Assembly (NCBI GenBank): GCA_029550525.1
Contig: JAKPHF010000048.1
Location: 124,001 to 188,000 of the forward strand
Origin: Planctomycetota bacterium
GTDB taxonomy: Bacteria; Planctomycetota; Phycisphaerae; UBA1845; PWPN01
Direction of reading: 5' to 3'
Length of the DNA: 64,000 bases
Part shown: piece by piece, positions 44,400 through 54,219 of the stretch
Numbering within the stretch: the first letter of the stretch is position 1
How the letters are laid out: every line of letters starts with the position of its first letter
Made by a program: the position numbers and the translations under genes
Notes under the pieces: generated by a model
The model's database searches: none
Told to the model about the DNA's origin: nothing
Seen by the model: the letters and a program-made list of their open reading frames with translations, nothing else

Positions 44400-45680
44400 C
44401 TATCGTTGTTGCAGCACGACCGGCATCACAACGGTTTCGTTACCATCGAGCTCGCCAACTGGCAGGAACCCGGGAGGGGCACTCGCCAACTTTCGCAACG
44501 CTTGGACGCGAAGCTCACCCTCCCAACCGGCGCCGTAGGGCGAAGCCAGCGTCAGTGTGCCGGAGATCCAACTGCGGACCTCCTTCGGATCGACGGCCAC
44601 ACCCGTCGCTGCACACCACTTCTCGACCGGAATGACGAATGTACGCTCGGTGTCGAACTCCGAAACGAATCGGCCCGTTCCGATCTGCAGGTAGAACGTC
44701 CGTCCGATCTGTTCGATGACGGCCGGTAAGGGCGCAACCTCTTCGCCCATCACTAAGCTGAACGTGCCGACCGCCCGCGGCCAAGCACGACAAAGCCTAT
44801 TCAACTGGTCGATCCGACGGGCTGGTGCATCGGCCGAACTCAGCATTTCCAGTGTCCGATCATCCAGCGGGATCTTGAACAAAAGACATAGAGCTTCGGC
44901 CGCTGGACGCCGCACTTCGGCTTGATCGTCAACGCTCAGTTCGACAAGCCGTCTGGGTCCCAAGGCCTGCAAAATCTGAATCGCGCCAGACGCCAGCGCG
45001 GCATCGGTGGACTTGGCCTTGTCCACGATGGGCTGCACTTGCGTGATCTTCCCGCACGCGATGAGAGGCGCAGCCGCGGCGCGAATCATGGCGTCGCCCG
45101 CGTTGAGCATTTCCAGTGCGCGGGGCAAATTCTTGTCGGTCACGCGTCCGGCGTGTGTCACCGCGAAATCGTCGGGATCCATCCCGTTGGCGAGATCCTG
45201 CGCCGCTTTGCGGATCATCCGCACCTGGGCCATCTCCAAGCCGTCGTCCACTGCGGCCTTGAACATGCTCTTGATGGCCACGAACACGCCCATGCCGATC
45301 GCTGCCACCACGGCGACCACAATTAGCGGCTTGATGGGAAGCAGCGCCCAGAAAGGGGCTTTCACGTCCTGCACGGGCCGATTTCTCGGCTTGTGCACGA
45401 GACCGGTGATCTGATTCGCACCACAGGCCAGACAGCGAATAGCATCATCACCCAGCGGCGCATCGCAGATGATGCAATGCTTGATTTCCTTCTTCTCTTC
45501 CGGCGGCTCCACGCCGATCCACGAGTCCTCGGCCAGACTGGTTGGTTTCCACGTGAAGGGTGGGCGGGCCTCGCCGATCCGAAAGCTCTGGTGGCAGCCG
45601 CTGCACACGGCCGTTACGCCCATGGCTTCGGTCGTCGTGCGGAACGTGCGCTGACAATGGGGGCAGGCGACGCGAATCAC
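44400..45680 (-). CDS. Zinc-ribbon, single-TM, HEAT-repeat protein, hypothetical
   Basis: A 426 aa protein starting at GTG 45680 (GAGGA 9 bp upstream). It has a first ribbon (CPHCQRTF, CSGCHQSF), a second ribbon near residues 69-86 (CIICDAPL, CLACGAN), and a transmembrane segment (PLIVVAVVAAIGMGVFVAI). HEAT-like helical repeats follow (AAAPLIACGKITQVQPI; LVELSVDDQAEVRRPAAEAL). The C-terminal 130 residues are beta-rich. It is likely a membrane-tethered scaffold. It lies between KamA and the other ribbon protein on the same strand. Confidence 0.7.
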   Translation of the reverse strand: MIRVACPHCQRTFRTTTEAMGVTAVCSGCHQSFRIGEARPPFTWKPTSLAEDSWIGVEPPEEKKEIKHCIICDAPLGDDAIRCLACGANQITGLVHKPRNRPVQDVKAPFWALLPIKPLIVVAVVAAIGMGVFVAIKSMFKAAVDDGLEMAQVRMIRKAAQDLANGMDPDDFAVTHAGRVTDKNLPRALEMLNAGDAMIRAAAAPLIACGKITQVQPIVDKAKSTDAALASGAIQILQALGPRRLVELSVDDQAEVRRPAAEALCLLFKIPLDDRTLEMLSSADAPARRIDQLNRLCRAWPRAVGTFSLVMGEEVAPLPAVIEQIGRTFYLQIGTGRFVSEFDTERTFVIPVEKWCAATGVAVDPKEVRSWISGTLTLASPYGAGWEGELRVQALRKLASAPPGFLPVGELDGNETVVMPVVLQQR

Positions 45681-45776
45681 GGTCCGGCATCCTCGTCAGA
45701 TCGATGTTGATTCCCGCGAGCGGCGGAATGACGGTCAAGGTACGCTGCACGACGCGCGACCGCCAGCATGAGCGTT

Positions 45777-46973
45777 TTATTCCGGACCGTCGGCCGCGCC
45801 TGTGTCCGGAAATTCATCAGCAGCCGGCGCCGGGTCACCCGCCGGCGTCAGTTCATCCAGCCAGTACGCCTCATCGTTCCGCTCGTACCGCAGGAACTGC
45901 CCGCGCAACGCGGGGTCGTGCGCTCGATGATACCGCGCATAGATGTATCTCGAATCGACGCCCACCAACTCGATCTTGCCCGTGGCATGAGACATGACGA
46001 ACCGGGCGCGCCGGGCCAGTCCGGAACCGATCCGCAGCGCATCGCGGAAAATGAACCAAGCTCGAACGATAGGAACGCGAAACGGCTCGTTGCCCGCGGT
46101 GGGCCGGCCTTGGAACAGGTAGTACGGTGGGCAACCGATGAACGACAGTTCCCGGAACAGATCGCTCAAGACCACCGGATCGTCATTGATCCCGCGCAAC
46201 AGCGGACACTGGTTCACGCAGATGACGCCGTCGCGAATGAACGCGTCGATGCAATCGATGGCCGCATCGGTCAGCTCGCGGGGATGGTCGAAATGGGCCA
46301 TCAAGTAAATGCGCTTGCGGGCGGTCGAGTATTTCCGCAGACACGTATGCAGCAGCTCGTCCTCGAGCAGCCGGTGCGGATCGAACGCCGGCATCTTCGA
46401 GCCGATCCGGATGATGCGAACGTGCGGGATGGCCCGTAAGCGACCGATGATGTCGGCCAAATGACGAGAACTCATCATCAGCGGATCGCCACCGGTCAGC
46501 AGGACATTGGTGACGTTGGGGTTCGCAGCGATGTAACGAATGCCCTCCGAGACGTCCCGGGTGGTCTCATCGGCATCGTTCATGAACAGCCGCTTGCGGA
46601 AACAATACCGGCAGTAGCCGCCGCACACTTCATTGCACAGCAAAAGCACGGTGTGCGGATACTTGTGCTGGACGCCTTTGGCGACGGTGATGGCCTTCTC
46701 GTTGCTGGCGTCGAGCTGGCCCCACTCGTTCAGCTCGCCCAGTTGCGGAATGATCAGCCGGCGAATGGGATCGTTCGGATCGCTCCAGTCGATCAGATCG
46801 AGGTAATAATCGCTGACCCGGAACGCATATTCACGCGTGACACGCTCGAGTTCGCGTTGCTCACCGGCCGAAAGCTGGGGCAACTGGCGCAGACTGCGGA
46901 GGTAACGCGCACGGGCCGGCGGCGAAACCAAGGACTCGGAACTGTCGAGCGGAAGAGACGGCAACAGAAACAC
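45777..46973 (-). CDS. KamA-family radical SAM aminomutase (lysine 2,3-aminomutase/EpmB-like)
   Basis: A 398 aa PLP- and SAM-dependent enzyme. The cluster motif is CGGYCRYC (Cys 117, 121, 124). LLTGGDPLMMSSRHL and AHFDHPRELT are family segments. KamA proteins move an amino group on lysine or glutamate, or make beta-lysine for EF-P. Which one applies cannot be told here, and no EF-P gene is in the window. The start is a GTG with no in-frame ATG nearby and is uncertain. Confidence 0.85.
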   Translation of the reverse strand: MFLLPSLPLDSSESLVSPPARARYLRSLRQLPQLSAGEQRELERVTREYAFRVSDYYLDLIDWSDPNDPIRRLIIPQLGELNEWGQLDASNEKAITVAKGVQHKYPHTVLLLCNEVCGGYCRYCFRKRLFMNDADETTRDVSEGIRYIAANPNVTNVLLTGGDPLMMSSRHLADIIGRLRAIPHVRIIRIGSKMPAFDPHRLLEDELLHTCLRKYSTARKRIYLMAHFDHPRELTDAAIDCIDAFIRDGVICVNQCPLLRGINDDPVVLSDLFRELSFIGCPPYYLFQGRPTAGNEPFRVPIVRAWFIFRDALRIGSGLARRARFVMSHATGKIELVGVDSRYIYARYHRAHDPALRGQFLRYERNDEAYWLDELTPAGDPAPAADEFPDTGAADGPE

Positions 46974-47150
46974 CTCGCAAACAATACACGGCGCAGACCT
47001 CTCGGTCAGCCCGAATGTCGTTGAACGTGAATGGCGGCCCGACCATTCAATCGCCTGCGAGCGGCCTTCGCCCGCACCCTCTGGATATCATATTTTATCC
47101 CATGGTATTCAGCCTTTCCGTTAGGGTCAACCCGGATCTCACAGGTCGCA

Positions 47151-47156
47151 TATAAT
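47151..47156 (+). promoter_or_regulatory. TATAAT -10 element, probable leaderless start
   Basis: A perfect TATAAT ends 6 bp before the GNAT gene ATG (TATAATTATGGAATG), so transcription would begin at or within a base or two of the start codon. No Shine-Dalgarno sequence is possible. No good -35 is present. Confidence 0.55.
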
Positions 47157-47162
47157 TATGGA

Positions 47163-47954
47163 ATGTCCACCGACACCGATCCGTTGATCGCGATGCATCG
47201 GGCCAATCAGGCCTTTCACGAGCAACTGACGCAACAGGCAGCGCTCAGTTGCGGCGTCGCGCATTTCTCCATGCCATTCGGCCGTCTTGCCAATCAGCTT
47301 CGTGAGGCTGTCGTGCCCGCCGATCGATCCATGCAGGAGGCGTATGCGGAAGTCGAGGAGTTCTACGGCCGGCTCGCTCACCCTTGCCGATGCTGGTCGC
47401 CCGCACCTGATCAGCCAATCCAAGAAATGGAGCGGTTCTTGATCGAGCACGGTTACACTCCACGGCACATGGCGATCATGCAACTGCGGCCCTGGCCCGA
47501 GCTGCCTGCCCGGCCGGCCGTCCGCGTGCTCCCCGGGCGAGCCATGCGGGCGAGTCTGCGCGAGCTCCTGCTGAGCCATCCGACTCATAGCCCTTCCGAG
47601 ACCCGCGAAGTCTGGGCCGAAATGATGCTCGCTCGCCTGGACGATCCATCCTTCGAAGTGCTGCTCGCAATGTCGGGAAGTACACCGATCGGACACGCGT
47701 GCCTCCTGCAGGTCGGTCCCATCGCTGCGATCTATGACGTGTACGTCCGCGAGGATTTTCGGCGCGGCGGCTGCGCGTTGGCCATGATGCACGATATGAT
47801 TACCACCTGCCGACGGCTGGAACTCCGGACGGTCGTGCTGGAAGTCGGCGAATTCAACGCGCCCGCCATCAAGCTGTACGAGCGTTGCGGCTTCGAGCGG
47901 GCGGGCAACACAGTGGATTTCTGGAAACCGGCGACGACGGGAAACGAAGCCTGA
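47163..47954 (+). CDS. GNAT family N-acetyltransferase
   Basis: A 263 aa protein. The acetyl-CoA-binding signature is VREDFRRGGCALAMMHDM, a variant of the Q/RxxGxG/A loop. It is followed by LEVGEFNAPAIKLYERCGFERAG, the usual GNAT end. The N-terminal half is less typical and may be a second, degenerate GNAT half. ATG 47163 was chosen because TATAAT lies just upstream, and the track extension would include the promoter. Its stop overlaps the next gene by 1 bp (TGATG), so the two are coupled. Substrate unknown. Confidence 0.8.
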   Translation: MSTDTDPLIAMHRANQAFHEQLTQQAALSCGVAHFSMPFGRLANQLREAVVPADRSMQEAYAEVEEFYGRLAHPCRCWSPAPDQPIQEMERFLIEHGYTPRHMAIMQLRPWPELPARPAVRVLPGRAMRASLRELLLSHPTHSPSETREVWAEMMLARLDDPSFEVLLAMSGSTPIGHACLLQVGPIAAIYDVYVREDFRRGGCALAMMHDMITTCRRLELRTVVLEVGEFNAPAIKLYERCGFERAGNTVDFWKPATTGNEA

Positions 47955-49237
47955 TGTCGAGCCTGATCCTCAACGCACGATGGATTCTCCCGGTGACCGG
48001 CCGGCCCATCGAGAACGGGTGCCTGCGAATCGCAGACGGCCGCATCGCCTCCGTCCAGCGAGCTCAGCCCGGACAGACCTGCGACGTGGATTACGGCGAC
48101 GCGGTGATTCTCCCGGGACTCGTCAACGCTCACACTCACCTGGACCTCACCGCCTTCCGCGGCTGCGTACCGTACCTCGGCGCATTCACCGACTGGATCC
48201 GCATTCTCGTGTCCATGCAAACCGCCGCAGGGGCCGATGAGCGAATGGATGAAGGCATTCGCGTGGGCCTCGACGAATCCCTTGCCGCCGGTGTGACCTG
48301 CATCGCCGACATCGGTTGCGGACAGCGCGCCACCACCGCCTGGTCAAACGCGCCGGCTAATATCGTCGGCTTCCTTGAAGTCATCGGCATGGGCCCGCGC
48401 CGATTCGACACGCATCCACGGTCGCTGCGGAAATCCCTCGAAACCTGCGATGCGGCACGAGCCACGGCCGTGGGTGATCGATCAACCTCCGCAACGGACT
48501 CTTGCGTCTCGCCGCGCGTGTTCATCCCCACGCTCTCGCCCCATGCCCCCTATAGCACGGCGCCGGAAGTCTATCGCGAAGCGATGGCCTATTGCCGCCG
48601 GCATGGCCTGCCCATCTGCACGCACCTGGCCGAGACGCAGGAGGAGGCGGAGTTTCTCGCCCACGGCACGGGACCGTTCCGCACGTTGCTCGAACACAGG
48701 GGTTTGTGGGACGGGTCATTCACACCGCCGGGTTGTTCCCCAGTCCAATATGCCGCTTCGATCGGCCTGCTCGAATCGCAACCGCTTCTGGCTCATGTGA
48801 ACTACGTGAGCGATGAGGATATCGATCTGCTCGCGCGGCATTGCTGCAGCGTGGCGTACTGCCCACGCACGCATCGATTCTTCCGGCATCCCCCGCATCC
48901 GTACCCGCGCATGCTCGCCCGCGGCCTGAACGTCTGCCTGGGAACCGATTCGCTGGCCAGCGCGCCCAGCCTGTCCATCCTGGAAGAAATGCGGCTCTTC
49001 CGTGAGATCGATCCCGCCGTGGGCGACAGCTTGCTCCTGGAGATGGGCACGCTCCGCGGCGCCCGGGCTCTGGGGCTGGAGAACGTGCTGGGCTCGCTCG
49101 AACCGGGCAAGCAGGCCGACTTCGTGGTCTTCCCCCTGACTGCACCCGCCGCAGAACCCATGGAGGACCTCCTCCGCGGTCAGTCCTCCCCGCTCGCCGT
49201 CTATGTTGGCGGCCGGGCCGTAGCCGGCCACTCCTAG
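47954..49237 (+). CDS. Amidohydrolase of the SAH/MTA/aminofutalosine deaminase group
   Basis: A 427 aa TIM-barrel metal hydrolase. The metal motif is [33 protein letters not shown] and [13 protein letters not shown] supply the later His and Asp residues. This pattern is shared by deaminases of S-adenosylhomocysteine, methylthioadenosine and 6-amino-6-deoxyfutalosine (menaquinone pathway). The last is plausible in planctomycetes, but no other mqn gene is nearby. It is coupled to the GNAT gene by TGATG. Confidence 0.8.
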   Translation: MSSLILNARWILPVTGRPIENGCLRIADGRIASVQRAQPGQTCDVDYGDAVILPGLVNAHTHLDLTAFRGCVPYLGAFTDWIRILVSMQTAAGADERMDEGIRVGLDESLAAGVTCIADIGCGQRATTAWSNAPANIVGFLEVIGMGPRRFDTHPRSLRKSLETCDAARATAVGDRSTSATDSCVSPRVFIPTLSPHAPYSTAPEVYREAMAYCRRHGLPICTHLAETQEEAEFLAHGTGPFRTLLEHRGLWDGSFTPPGCSPVQYAASIGLLESQPLLAHVNYVSDEDIDLLARHCCSVAYCPRTHRFFRHPPHPYPRMLARGLNVCLGTDSLASAPSLSILEEMRLFREIDPAVGDSLLLEMGTLRGARALGLENVLGSLEPGKQADFVVFPLTAPAAEPMEDLLRGQSSPLAVYVGGRAVAGHS

Positions 49238-49348
49238 CCTGGCCGTGCTTCTGGAGACCCGTGGTATTTGCTGGTGAAGGATTCTGGCGTCCATTCTTGG
49301 TGTGCCCTTCACTGTGTCCTTCGCATCGCGGCCTTCGGGCCTGTTCTG

Positions 49349-49378
49349 TTGACGCTGGGCAAGGGCAAGACCTATTAT
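49349..49378 (+). promoter_or_regulatory. Sigma70-type promoter of cysK
   Basis: TTGACG, 18 bp and TATTAT place the transcript start near 49385, about 38 nt before the ATG. Confidence 0.6.
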
Positions 49379-49422
49379 TGCTCCGGAAATTCGGCCCCGG
49401 TATCCCTGTCTTGGAGAAGACC

Positions 49423-50367
49423 ATGGCACGACTGTACGACGACATCACGCAAACCATCGGGAACACGCCGCTGGTGCGGATCAACCGCATCATTCAGGCC
49501 CCGGCCACCGTGTACGCCAAGCTGGAGTATTTCAATCCACTGTCCAGCGTTAAGGACCGCATCGGCGTGGCCATGATCGATGCGGCGGTCCAGGCCGGCC
49601 GTCTCAAGCCCGACACCGTGATTATCGAGCCGACGTCGGGTAACACCGGCATCGCCCTGGCCTTCGTCTGTGCCGCCCGCGGGTACCGCCTCATCCTCAC
49701 CATGCCGGAAAGCATGTCCATCGAGCGGCGTAACCTGCTCAAGGCCCTGGGGGCCGAACTGGTTCTCACGCCGGCCTCCGAGGGCATGCGGGGGGCCATC
49801 AACCGGGCCGAGGAGCTGCGGGCACAAAACCCCAACGCCTTCGTCCCGCAGCAGTTCGAGAATCCGGCCAACCCCGAGATCCATCGTAAGACGACTGCCG
49901 AGGAGATCTGGCGGGATACCGACGGTGCGGTCGATATTGTGGTGGCCGGCGTCGGCACCGGCGGGACGATCAGCGGCATCGGTCAGGTCATCAAGCCTCG
50001 CAAGCCGTCGTTCAAGTGCGTCGTCGTCGAACCCACCGACTCGCCGGTCATCACCCAGCAGCGACAAGGTCAGGAACTACGGCCCGGGCCACACAAGATC
50101 CAGGGCATCGGTGCCGGCTTCATCCCCAAGAACCTCGATCTGAGCGTCGTGGACGAGGTCGTCTCGGTCAGCAACGACGATGCCTTCAACTGGGCCCGCC
50201 AGGCCGCCAAGCGCGAAGGAATCCTGTGCGGTATCTCGTCGGGTGCCGCCCTGTGCGCCGCCAACCAGATCGCTTCCCGTCCGGAGAATAAGGGCAAATT
50301 CATCGTGGTCATCCTGCCCAGCGCCGGCGAGCGATATCTCTCGACTCCGCTGTTCCAGGAGGCGTAG
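49423..50367 (+). CDS. cysK: Cysteine synthase (O-acetylserine sulfhydrylase)
   Basis: A 314 aa PLP enzyme that joins sulfide to O-acetylserine. Lys44 (NPLSSVKDR) binds [13 protein letters not shown] is the substrate loop, and [10 protein letters not shown] is the phosphate-binding loop. Length and motifs are those of CysK rather than cystathionine beta-synthase. GGAG 6 bp upstream fixes ATG 49423; the track extension contains the promoter. Confidence 0.95.
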   Translation: MARLYDDITQTIGNTPLVRINRIIQAPATVYAKLEYFNPLSSVKDRIGVAMIDAAVQAGRLKPDTVIIEPTSGNTGIALAFVCAARGYRLILTMPESMSIERRNLLKALGAELVLTPASEGMRGAINRAEELRAQNPNAFVPQQFENPANPEIHRKTTAEEIWRDTDGAVDIVVAGVGTGGTISGIGQVIKPRKPSFKCVVVEPTDSPVITQQRQGQELRPGPHKIQGIGAGFIPKNLDLSVVDEVVSVSNDDAFNWARQAAKREGILCGISSGAALCAANQIASRPENKGKFIVVILPSAGERYLSTPLFQEA

Positions 50368-50369
50368 CC

Positions 50370-50512
50370 GCCAATCCGTGATCAGTCGTCCGTGGTCCGT
50401 CATCAGACCCGCGGTCCGTTGGTCCGTGGCGAGGCGGTCGCTCATGGGATATGGTCTTGGGGACCGACGGGGAACCACAGCTGACAACTGACTACTGACA
50501 ACTGGCCACGGA
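50370..50512. repeat. Degenerate short-repeat block
   Basis: The 145 bp after cysK is made of GTCCGTGGTCCGT-like units and then CTGACAACTGACTACTGACAACTGG. Related strings stand at 7783-7803 (GACAACTGACCACTGACC) and 30535-30555. No gene is present. Confidence 0.65.
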
Positions 50513-51268
50513 ATGTCCACTGACGCCGGCGACCGCCTGTCCATCGCACGCCAGGTTCTCGAGCGGATGAGCCTGCGGCCGGGCTGCGCTCACGTCTGCC
50601 CGTACCTGCCCGACCGCCAGGCTCGCGATGTGGCGTTCCAGGTCCGGCGCATGCCGCCCGGGCTGTACCATTCGCTTATGGATTTGAACTTTCGGCGCAG
50701 CGGGCTGATCGTGTATCGGCCCGCCTGCGACTCCTGCAGCCAATGTCGCGCGATTCGTCTGCCCGTAGCGGAGTTTCGGCCGAACCGCAGTCAGCGACGA
50801 TGCTGGGCGGCCAACGCCGACGTCACCGTCGGGCTCTCTCCACCCCTGCCCACGCCGAGCAAGCACGAGCTCTATCGCCGCTACCTCCGGCAGCGACACG
50901 ACCGCCAGATGGACGAGTCCTGGGATGCCTTCCGCGACTTCCTCTATCGCTCGCCCGTGGACTCCCTCGAAGTGGTCTACCGCCGGCGCGACCGCCTACT
51001 AGGCGTGGGCATCCTGGATTTCGACGGCGATGCGGCCAGCACCGTCTATTGCTACTACGACCCCGACGAGCGCGGCTCGCTCGGTACGTTCAACATCCTG
51101 TGGACGATCGACTATTGCCGCCGCCTGGGCATACGTTGGGTCTACCTGGGCTACGCCATCCAGGACTGCCCCAAGATGAACTACAAGCTGCGCTTCCGTC
51201 CGCACGAAATCCTCGCCCCCGACGGCACGTGGATCCGCAGCGAACCTTCCGCGCTACAACACCCGTAG
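50513..51268 (+). CDS. Arginyl/leucyl-tRNA-protein transferase (Bpt/Ate1 family)
   Basis: A 251 aa N-end-rule transferase that adds an amino acid from tRNA to protein N-termini. The Cys motif CPYLPDRQARDVAF, the FRRSGLIVYRPAC segment and CSQCRAIRLPVAEF with RSQRR are diagnostic. The C-terminal half is GNAT-like. Leu versus Arg specificity cannot be decided by eye. The start is ATG 50513 directly after a repeat block, with only a weak ribosome-binding site. Its 3' end overlaps the convergent GTPase gene by 15 bp. Confidence 0.9.
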   Translation: MSTDAGDRLSIARQVLERMSLRPGCAHVCPYLPDRQARDVAFQVRRMPPGLYHSLMDLNFRRSGLIVYRPACDSCSQCRAIRLPVAEFRPNRSQRRCWAANADVTVGLSPPLPTPSKHELYRRYLRQRHDRQMDESWDAFRDFLYRSPVDSLEVVYRRRDRLLGVGILDFDGDAASTVYCYYDPDERGSLGTFNILWTIDYCRRLGIRWVYLGYAIQDCPKMNYKLRFRPHEILAPDGTWIRSEPSALQHP

Positions 51269-52219
51269 CTCAGGTATCACGCCGAGACTGCGCGCGAATG
51301 CATCGACGTGCGGCCGGGCCGCGGGCGCGGCGATGATCACCAGCTCGCCCGCTTGCGAGTCAACCGGTTGGTATGAGGAATGAACACTGCGCGGATCATT
51401 GCGGCAATCAACACCCGCCGCGGAAACATCGACGTATACCACACCCGCGGGCGTGCGCACGAAACCTTTGGCACGATAGACGTGCGGTTGCAGCTCAGTC
51501 AACGCACTGACCAGCCGCTCGCGTTCGACGTGGCATGTCACATTTACGACACGTGACTCGACGTTCGGATCCACGCATTGTGCATACTCGCCCACCAGTG
51601 AACGGTGTGGCTCGGCCCCGCCGATCTTTGCCGTAACGGCATCCGCGGCGAACACGTCGAACTCCACCCGGCAATACTGCGTGCACACCACGCGTGCCCC
51701 AGGGTTCATTTCGCGAACGCCGGCGATCGTCCGCTCGACCTGCTCGGCCGTGTATAAATCGGTCTTGTTGATCAACACCACGTCGCTGGCTTCGACCTGG
51801 GCGATGATATTCGGCAGCGTGTGCACGAGCTTGGAGAAGCTGCCGGGGTCCACCACCGTCACAATCGTCCGCAGGTCGTAAACGATATCCAGCCGCGTTT
51901 CGGCCAGCATCTGCACGATCACCTTGGGGTCGGCGATGCCGCTGGCTTCGATGAGCACGCCGTCCGGAACGGACGCATCACTGACTTGACGCAGGACGCG
52001 GATGAACTCACCCACCAGGCAACGACAGAAAATGCTCCCGCCGGGAATGCTCACCCGTTGTTCGGGAGGCAGCTCGACGAGCTCACCGTCGATGTCCACC
52101 GGCCCAAACTCGTTGATGATGCAGACGCACCGTCGCGAACGGCTCCGTTCGATCAACCCGCGCATCAACGTGGTCTTGCCGCTACCGAGAAAGCCGGTGA
52201 TGAGCGCGAGCGGAATCAT
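51254..52219 (-). CDS. COG0523/CobW-family GTPase, putative metallochaperone
   Basis: A 321 aa G3E GTPase. Walker A is GFLGSGKTT; NKTD is the guanine-specificity motif. The usual CxCC metal motif appears as the variant FCRC (GGSIFCRCLVGEF). The C-terminal CobW domain runs from about residue 210. It lies 31 bp after the UroD-thioredoxin fusion on the same strand. This pairing suggests it delivers zinc to, or serves the corrinoid of, that methyltransferase-like protein (inference). Confidence 0.88.
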   Translation of the reverse strand: MIPLALITGFLGSGKTTLMRGLIERSRSRRCVCIINEFGPVDIDGELVELPPEQRVSIPGGSIFCRCLVGEFIRVLRQVSDASVPDGVLIEASGIADPKVIVQMLAETRLDIVYDLRTIVTVVDPGSFSKLVHTLPNIIAQVEASDVVLINKTDLYTAEQVERTIAGVREMNPGARVVCTQYCRVEFDVFAADAVTAKIGGAEPHRSLVGEYAQCVDPNVESRVVNVTCHVERERLVSALTELQPHVYRAKGFVRTPAGVVYVDVSAAGVDCRNDPRSVHSSYQPVDSQAGELVIIAAPAARPHVDAFARSLGVIPELRVL

Positions 52220-52250
52220 GGGAACCTCAACGTGAGAAGCGGTGGACTCC

Positions 52251-53618
52251 TCACTGTTTCGCTTTGATCTTTTCCTCCAGCGCCTCGATCAGCGTGGTGA
52301 TGTCGGGAATGATGGACGGGAACTTCACCTCACCGTCGATGCAGATGGTGGGAATCTGCCCCACGCCGAGTTTGGCCATGTGGCCCAGACCGCTGCGGGT
52401 CGTGATCTTGTGCTCGTTGACGACCACGCGGTCGCCAAACTTCTGCGCCGCCCGCTCCACCGCGGCCACCATGTACTGGCAGGGAGCGCACGAGGCCGAG
52501 TCCAGCGTGATGACGTCCACGATTACGCGATCTTCGTGCGAATAATCCGGCAACTGGATGTCGTCGAAAGACTCTGCCGAGTCCACCTGCGTGGCCGCCC
52601 GAGCCACGTTGCGCTGGTACTCGTCGTGCACCATGTGGGCCACCGCCTGCAGGTTGGCCTCCGGCGTGGCGTAAGGCAGATCGCAGCCGGGGGCCAGGAT
52701 GAACCCTTGCGTCCCGCCGATGTCAATGCAGCGCAACGCGTCCCGCCGAGCCGCCGCCTCGTCCCCGAGCAGGAGGACGGTGGTCAGCTTGAGGTTTCCG
52801 CCGAAGCTCTTGCCTGCCGCCCGCGCCATCTCGCCCAGCCGAGCAAGGTCGATGTTCTCATCGACCGACACGTTGTCGCATCGTGTCGCACACATATTCT
52901 CGAGGTTGCGGGTGGCGTTACCGCACACGAACAGCGATGACAGCGCGCCCTTCTCGCGAATGTGGTCGAAGACGACGTTGACCGGGGCGGTCACAAACTC
53001 CTGGAAGTGCTTGGGCGAAATCTGACTGGTCATGGGATCGACCACGGCCACCACGTCCGCCCCCTGGTCGATGTAGAAGTCCGCCGCCTTGCAGCCCACG
53101 CCCGCGCAGAAGTCCACCACTCGCTTGACCAGATCGGGATTGTTGAACATCTCCAGGAAGATGTTCGTCCCCATGAGGTGCAGGGCCAGCGTGAACGGGC
53201 CGGTGATCAGCCCGTACAGCGCGACTTCCTCGCCGATCTGCCGCTTGATCGTCTTCATCGCCTCGGCGACGACGGGATAGCGACGCTTGCCTGTGTCAAA
53301 CGACGGCAGACCGTCCAGATCCGTGCCCGACGAGAGCGGGTGCGACGTCACCGCAGGCGGCGTCTCGTCCGACCATCGCAGTTGGCAGCCCAATACCTCG
53401 GCTTCCAACTGCAGATCGAACACGATGGGCAAGCCATCGGGCCGATAGAGCTCGAAGGCTCGAGTCAGACCTCGAATGATCAGCTCGGCCGATCGCAGGT
53501 AGTTCTGCGCCGTCGCCCCGATGATCTTGCCGCCGTGCACACCCACGAACGGCACCCAGGCCGGCCGGGACGTGGACTGATTCCGCAACGCGTTCAGCAA
53601 AAGCGTCTTGCCGCTCAT
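52251..53618 (-). CDS. Uroporphyrinogen decarboxylase-family (MtaA-like) protein fused to a thioredoxin domain
   Basis: A 455 aa two-domain protein. Residues 1-345 form a UroD/MtaA-type barrel as in corrinoid or CoM methyltransferases. The family's zinc site is only partly kept: FVCGN (Cys232) has Phe where HxCG is usual, while Cys312 (APGCDLP) is present. Residues 363-455 are thioredoxin-like with CAPC (Cys377, Cys380) and the cis-Pro segment GQIPTICIDG. GAGGTGA 8 bp before ATG 53618 fixes the start. The track extension crosses the promoter region shared with the divergent DUF423 gene. It is in an operon with the COG0523 GTPase. No haem-pathway neighbours occur, so a haem role is unlikely. 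Confidence 0.82.
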   Translation of the reverse strand: MSGKTLLLNALRNQSTSRPAWVPFVGVHGGKIIGATAQNYLRSAELIIRGLTRAFELYRPDGLPIVFDLQLEAEVLGCQLRWSDETPPAVTSHPLSSGTDLDGLPSFDTGKRRYPVVAEAMKTIKRQIGEEVALYGLITGPFTLALHLMGTNIFLEMFNNPDLVKRVVDFCAGVGCKAADFYIDQGADVVAVVDPMTSQISPKHFQEFVTAPVNVVFDHIREKGALSSLFVCGNATRNLENMCATRCDNVSVDENIDLARLGEMARAAGKSFGGNLKLTTVLLLGDEAAARRDALRCIDIGGTQGFILAPGCDLPYATPEANLQAVAHMVHDEYQRNVARAATQVDSAESFDDIQLPDYSHEDRVIVDVITLDSASCAPCQYMVAAVERAAQKFGDRVVVNEHKITTRSGLGHMAKLGVGQIPTICIDGEVKFPSIIPDITTLIEALEEKIKAKQ

Positions 53619-53773
53619 GTGGAGATTCACCTCGGTCAGTGTTCCGCGGACCCGGGGAACTATGGTACAAGGTGCAAGCGGGGATTGCGAGGACCGCCGG
53701 AGCTTCTCGGCCCGTACGCCGGCTTCGCCCGGCCCCGGTTCCCGACCCAACCCCAATGCAAGGAGATGCCTGC

Positions 53774-54148
53774 ATGGTGCGCCTATGGCTCGTTTTGGGT
53801 GGGGTGAACGCGTTCATCGCCGTCGCCGCCGGCGCGTTCGCCGCCCACGGTCTGCGTGGCAAGCTGGAGCCGCGGATGCTGGAGGTCTTCGAGACCGCCG
53901 CCCGCTACCAGATGTACCACGCGTTGGCCCTGTTGGCGGTGGGATGGCTGGCCGCCCGTTCGCCCTCGCCCGTCGTGACCGCCGCCGGCTGGTGCTTCCT
54001 CGCCGGTATCGTCCTGTTCTCCGGCAGCCTCTATGTCCTCACCACGGCCGGTCTGGGCCGACTGGGGATCATCACACCCATCGGAGGCACGCTGTTCCTG
54101 GCGGGATGGGCGCTGATGATCGTCGCCGCCGTTCGACTCGAGCAATGA
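53774..54148 (+). CDS. DUF423 family small membrane protein
   Basis: A 124 aa protein with four hydrophobic helices. The family start AAGAFAAHGLRGKL and the RYQMYHALALL and SGSLYVL segments are present. AAGGAG 8 bp before ATG 53774 fixes the start; the 45 extra codons in the track are leader. Function unknown. Confidence 0.88.
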   Translation: MVRLWLVLGGVNAFIAVAAGAFAAHGLRGKLEPRMLEVFETAARYQMYHALALLAVGWLAARSPSPVVTAAGWCFLAGIVLFSGSLYVLTTAGLGRLGIITPIGGTLFLAGWALMIVAAVRLEQ

Positions 54149-54219
54149 TCCCTCCTCGATAGCCCCGGGCCGGGCACGAGCGATCAGGCTCGGCGGATGG
54201 GAACGCCGAGGTCATTGCG

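Noticed and set aside
52251-53618. HemE (true uroporphyrinogen decarboxylase)
   Set aside because: It has Cys zinc-site-like residues of the MtaA group and a thioredoxin tail, and no haem genes are adjacent.
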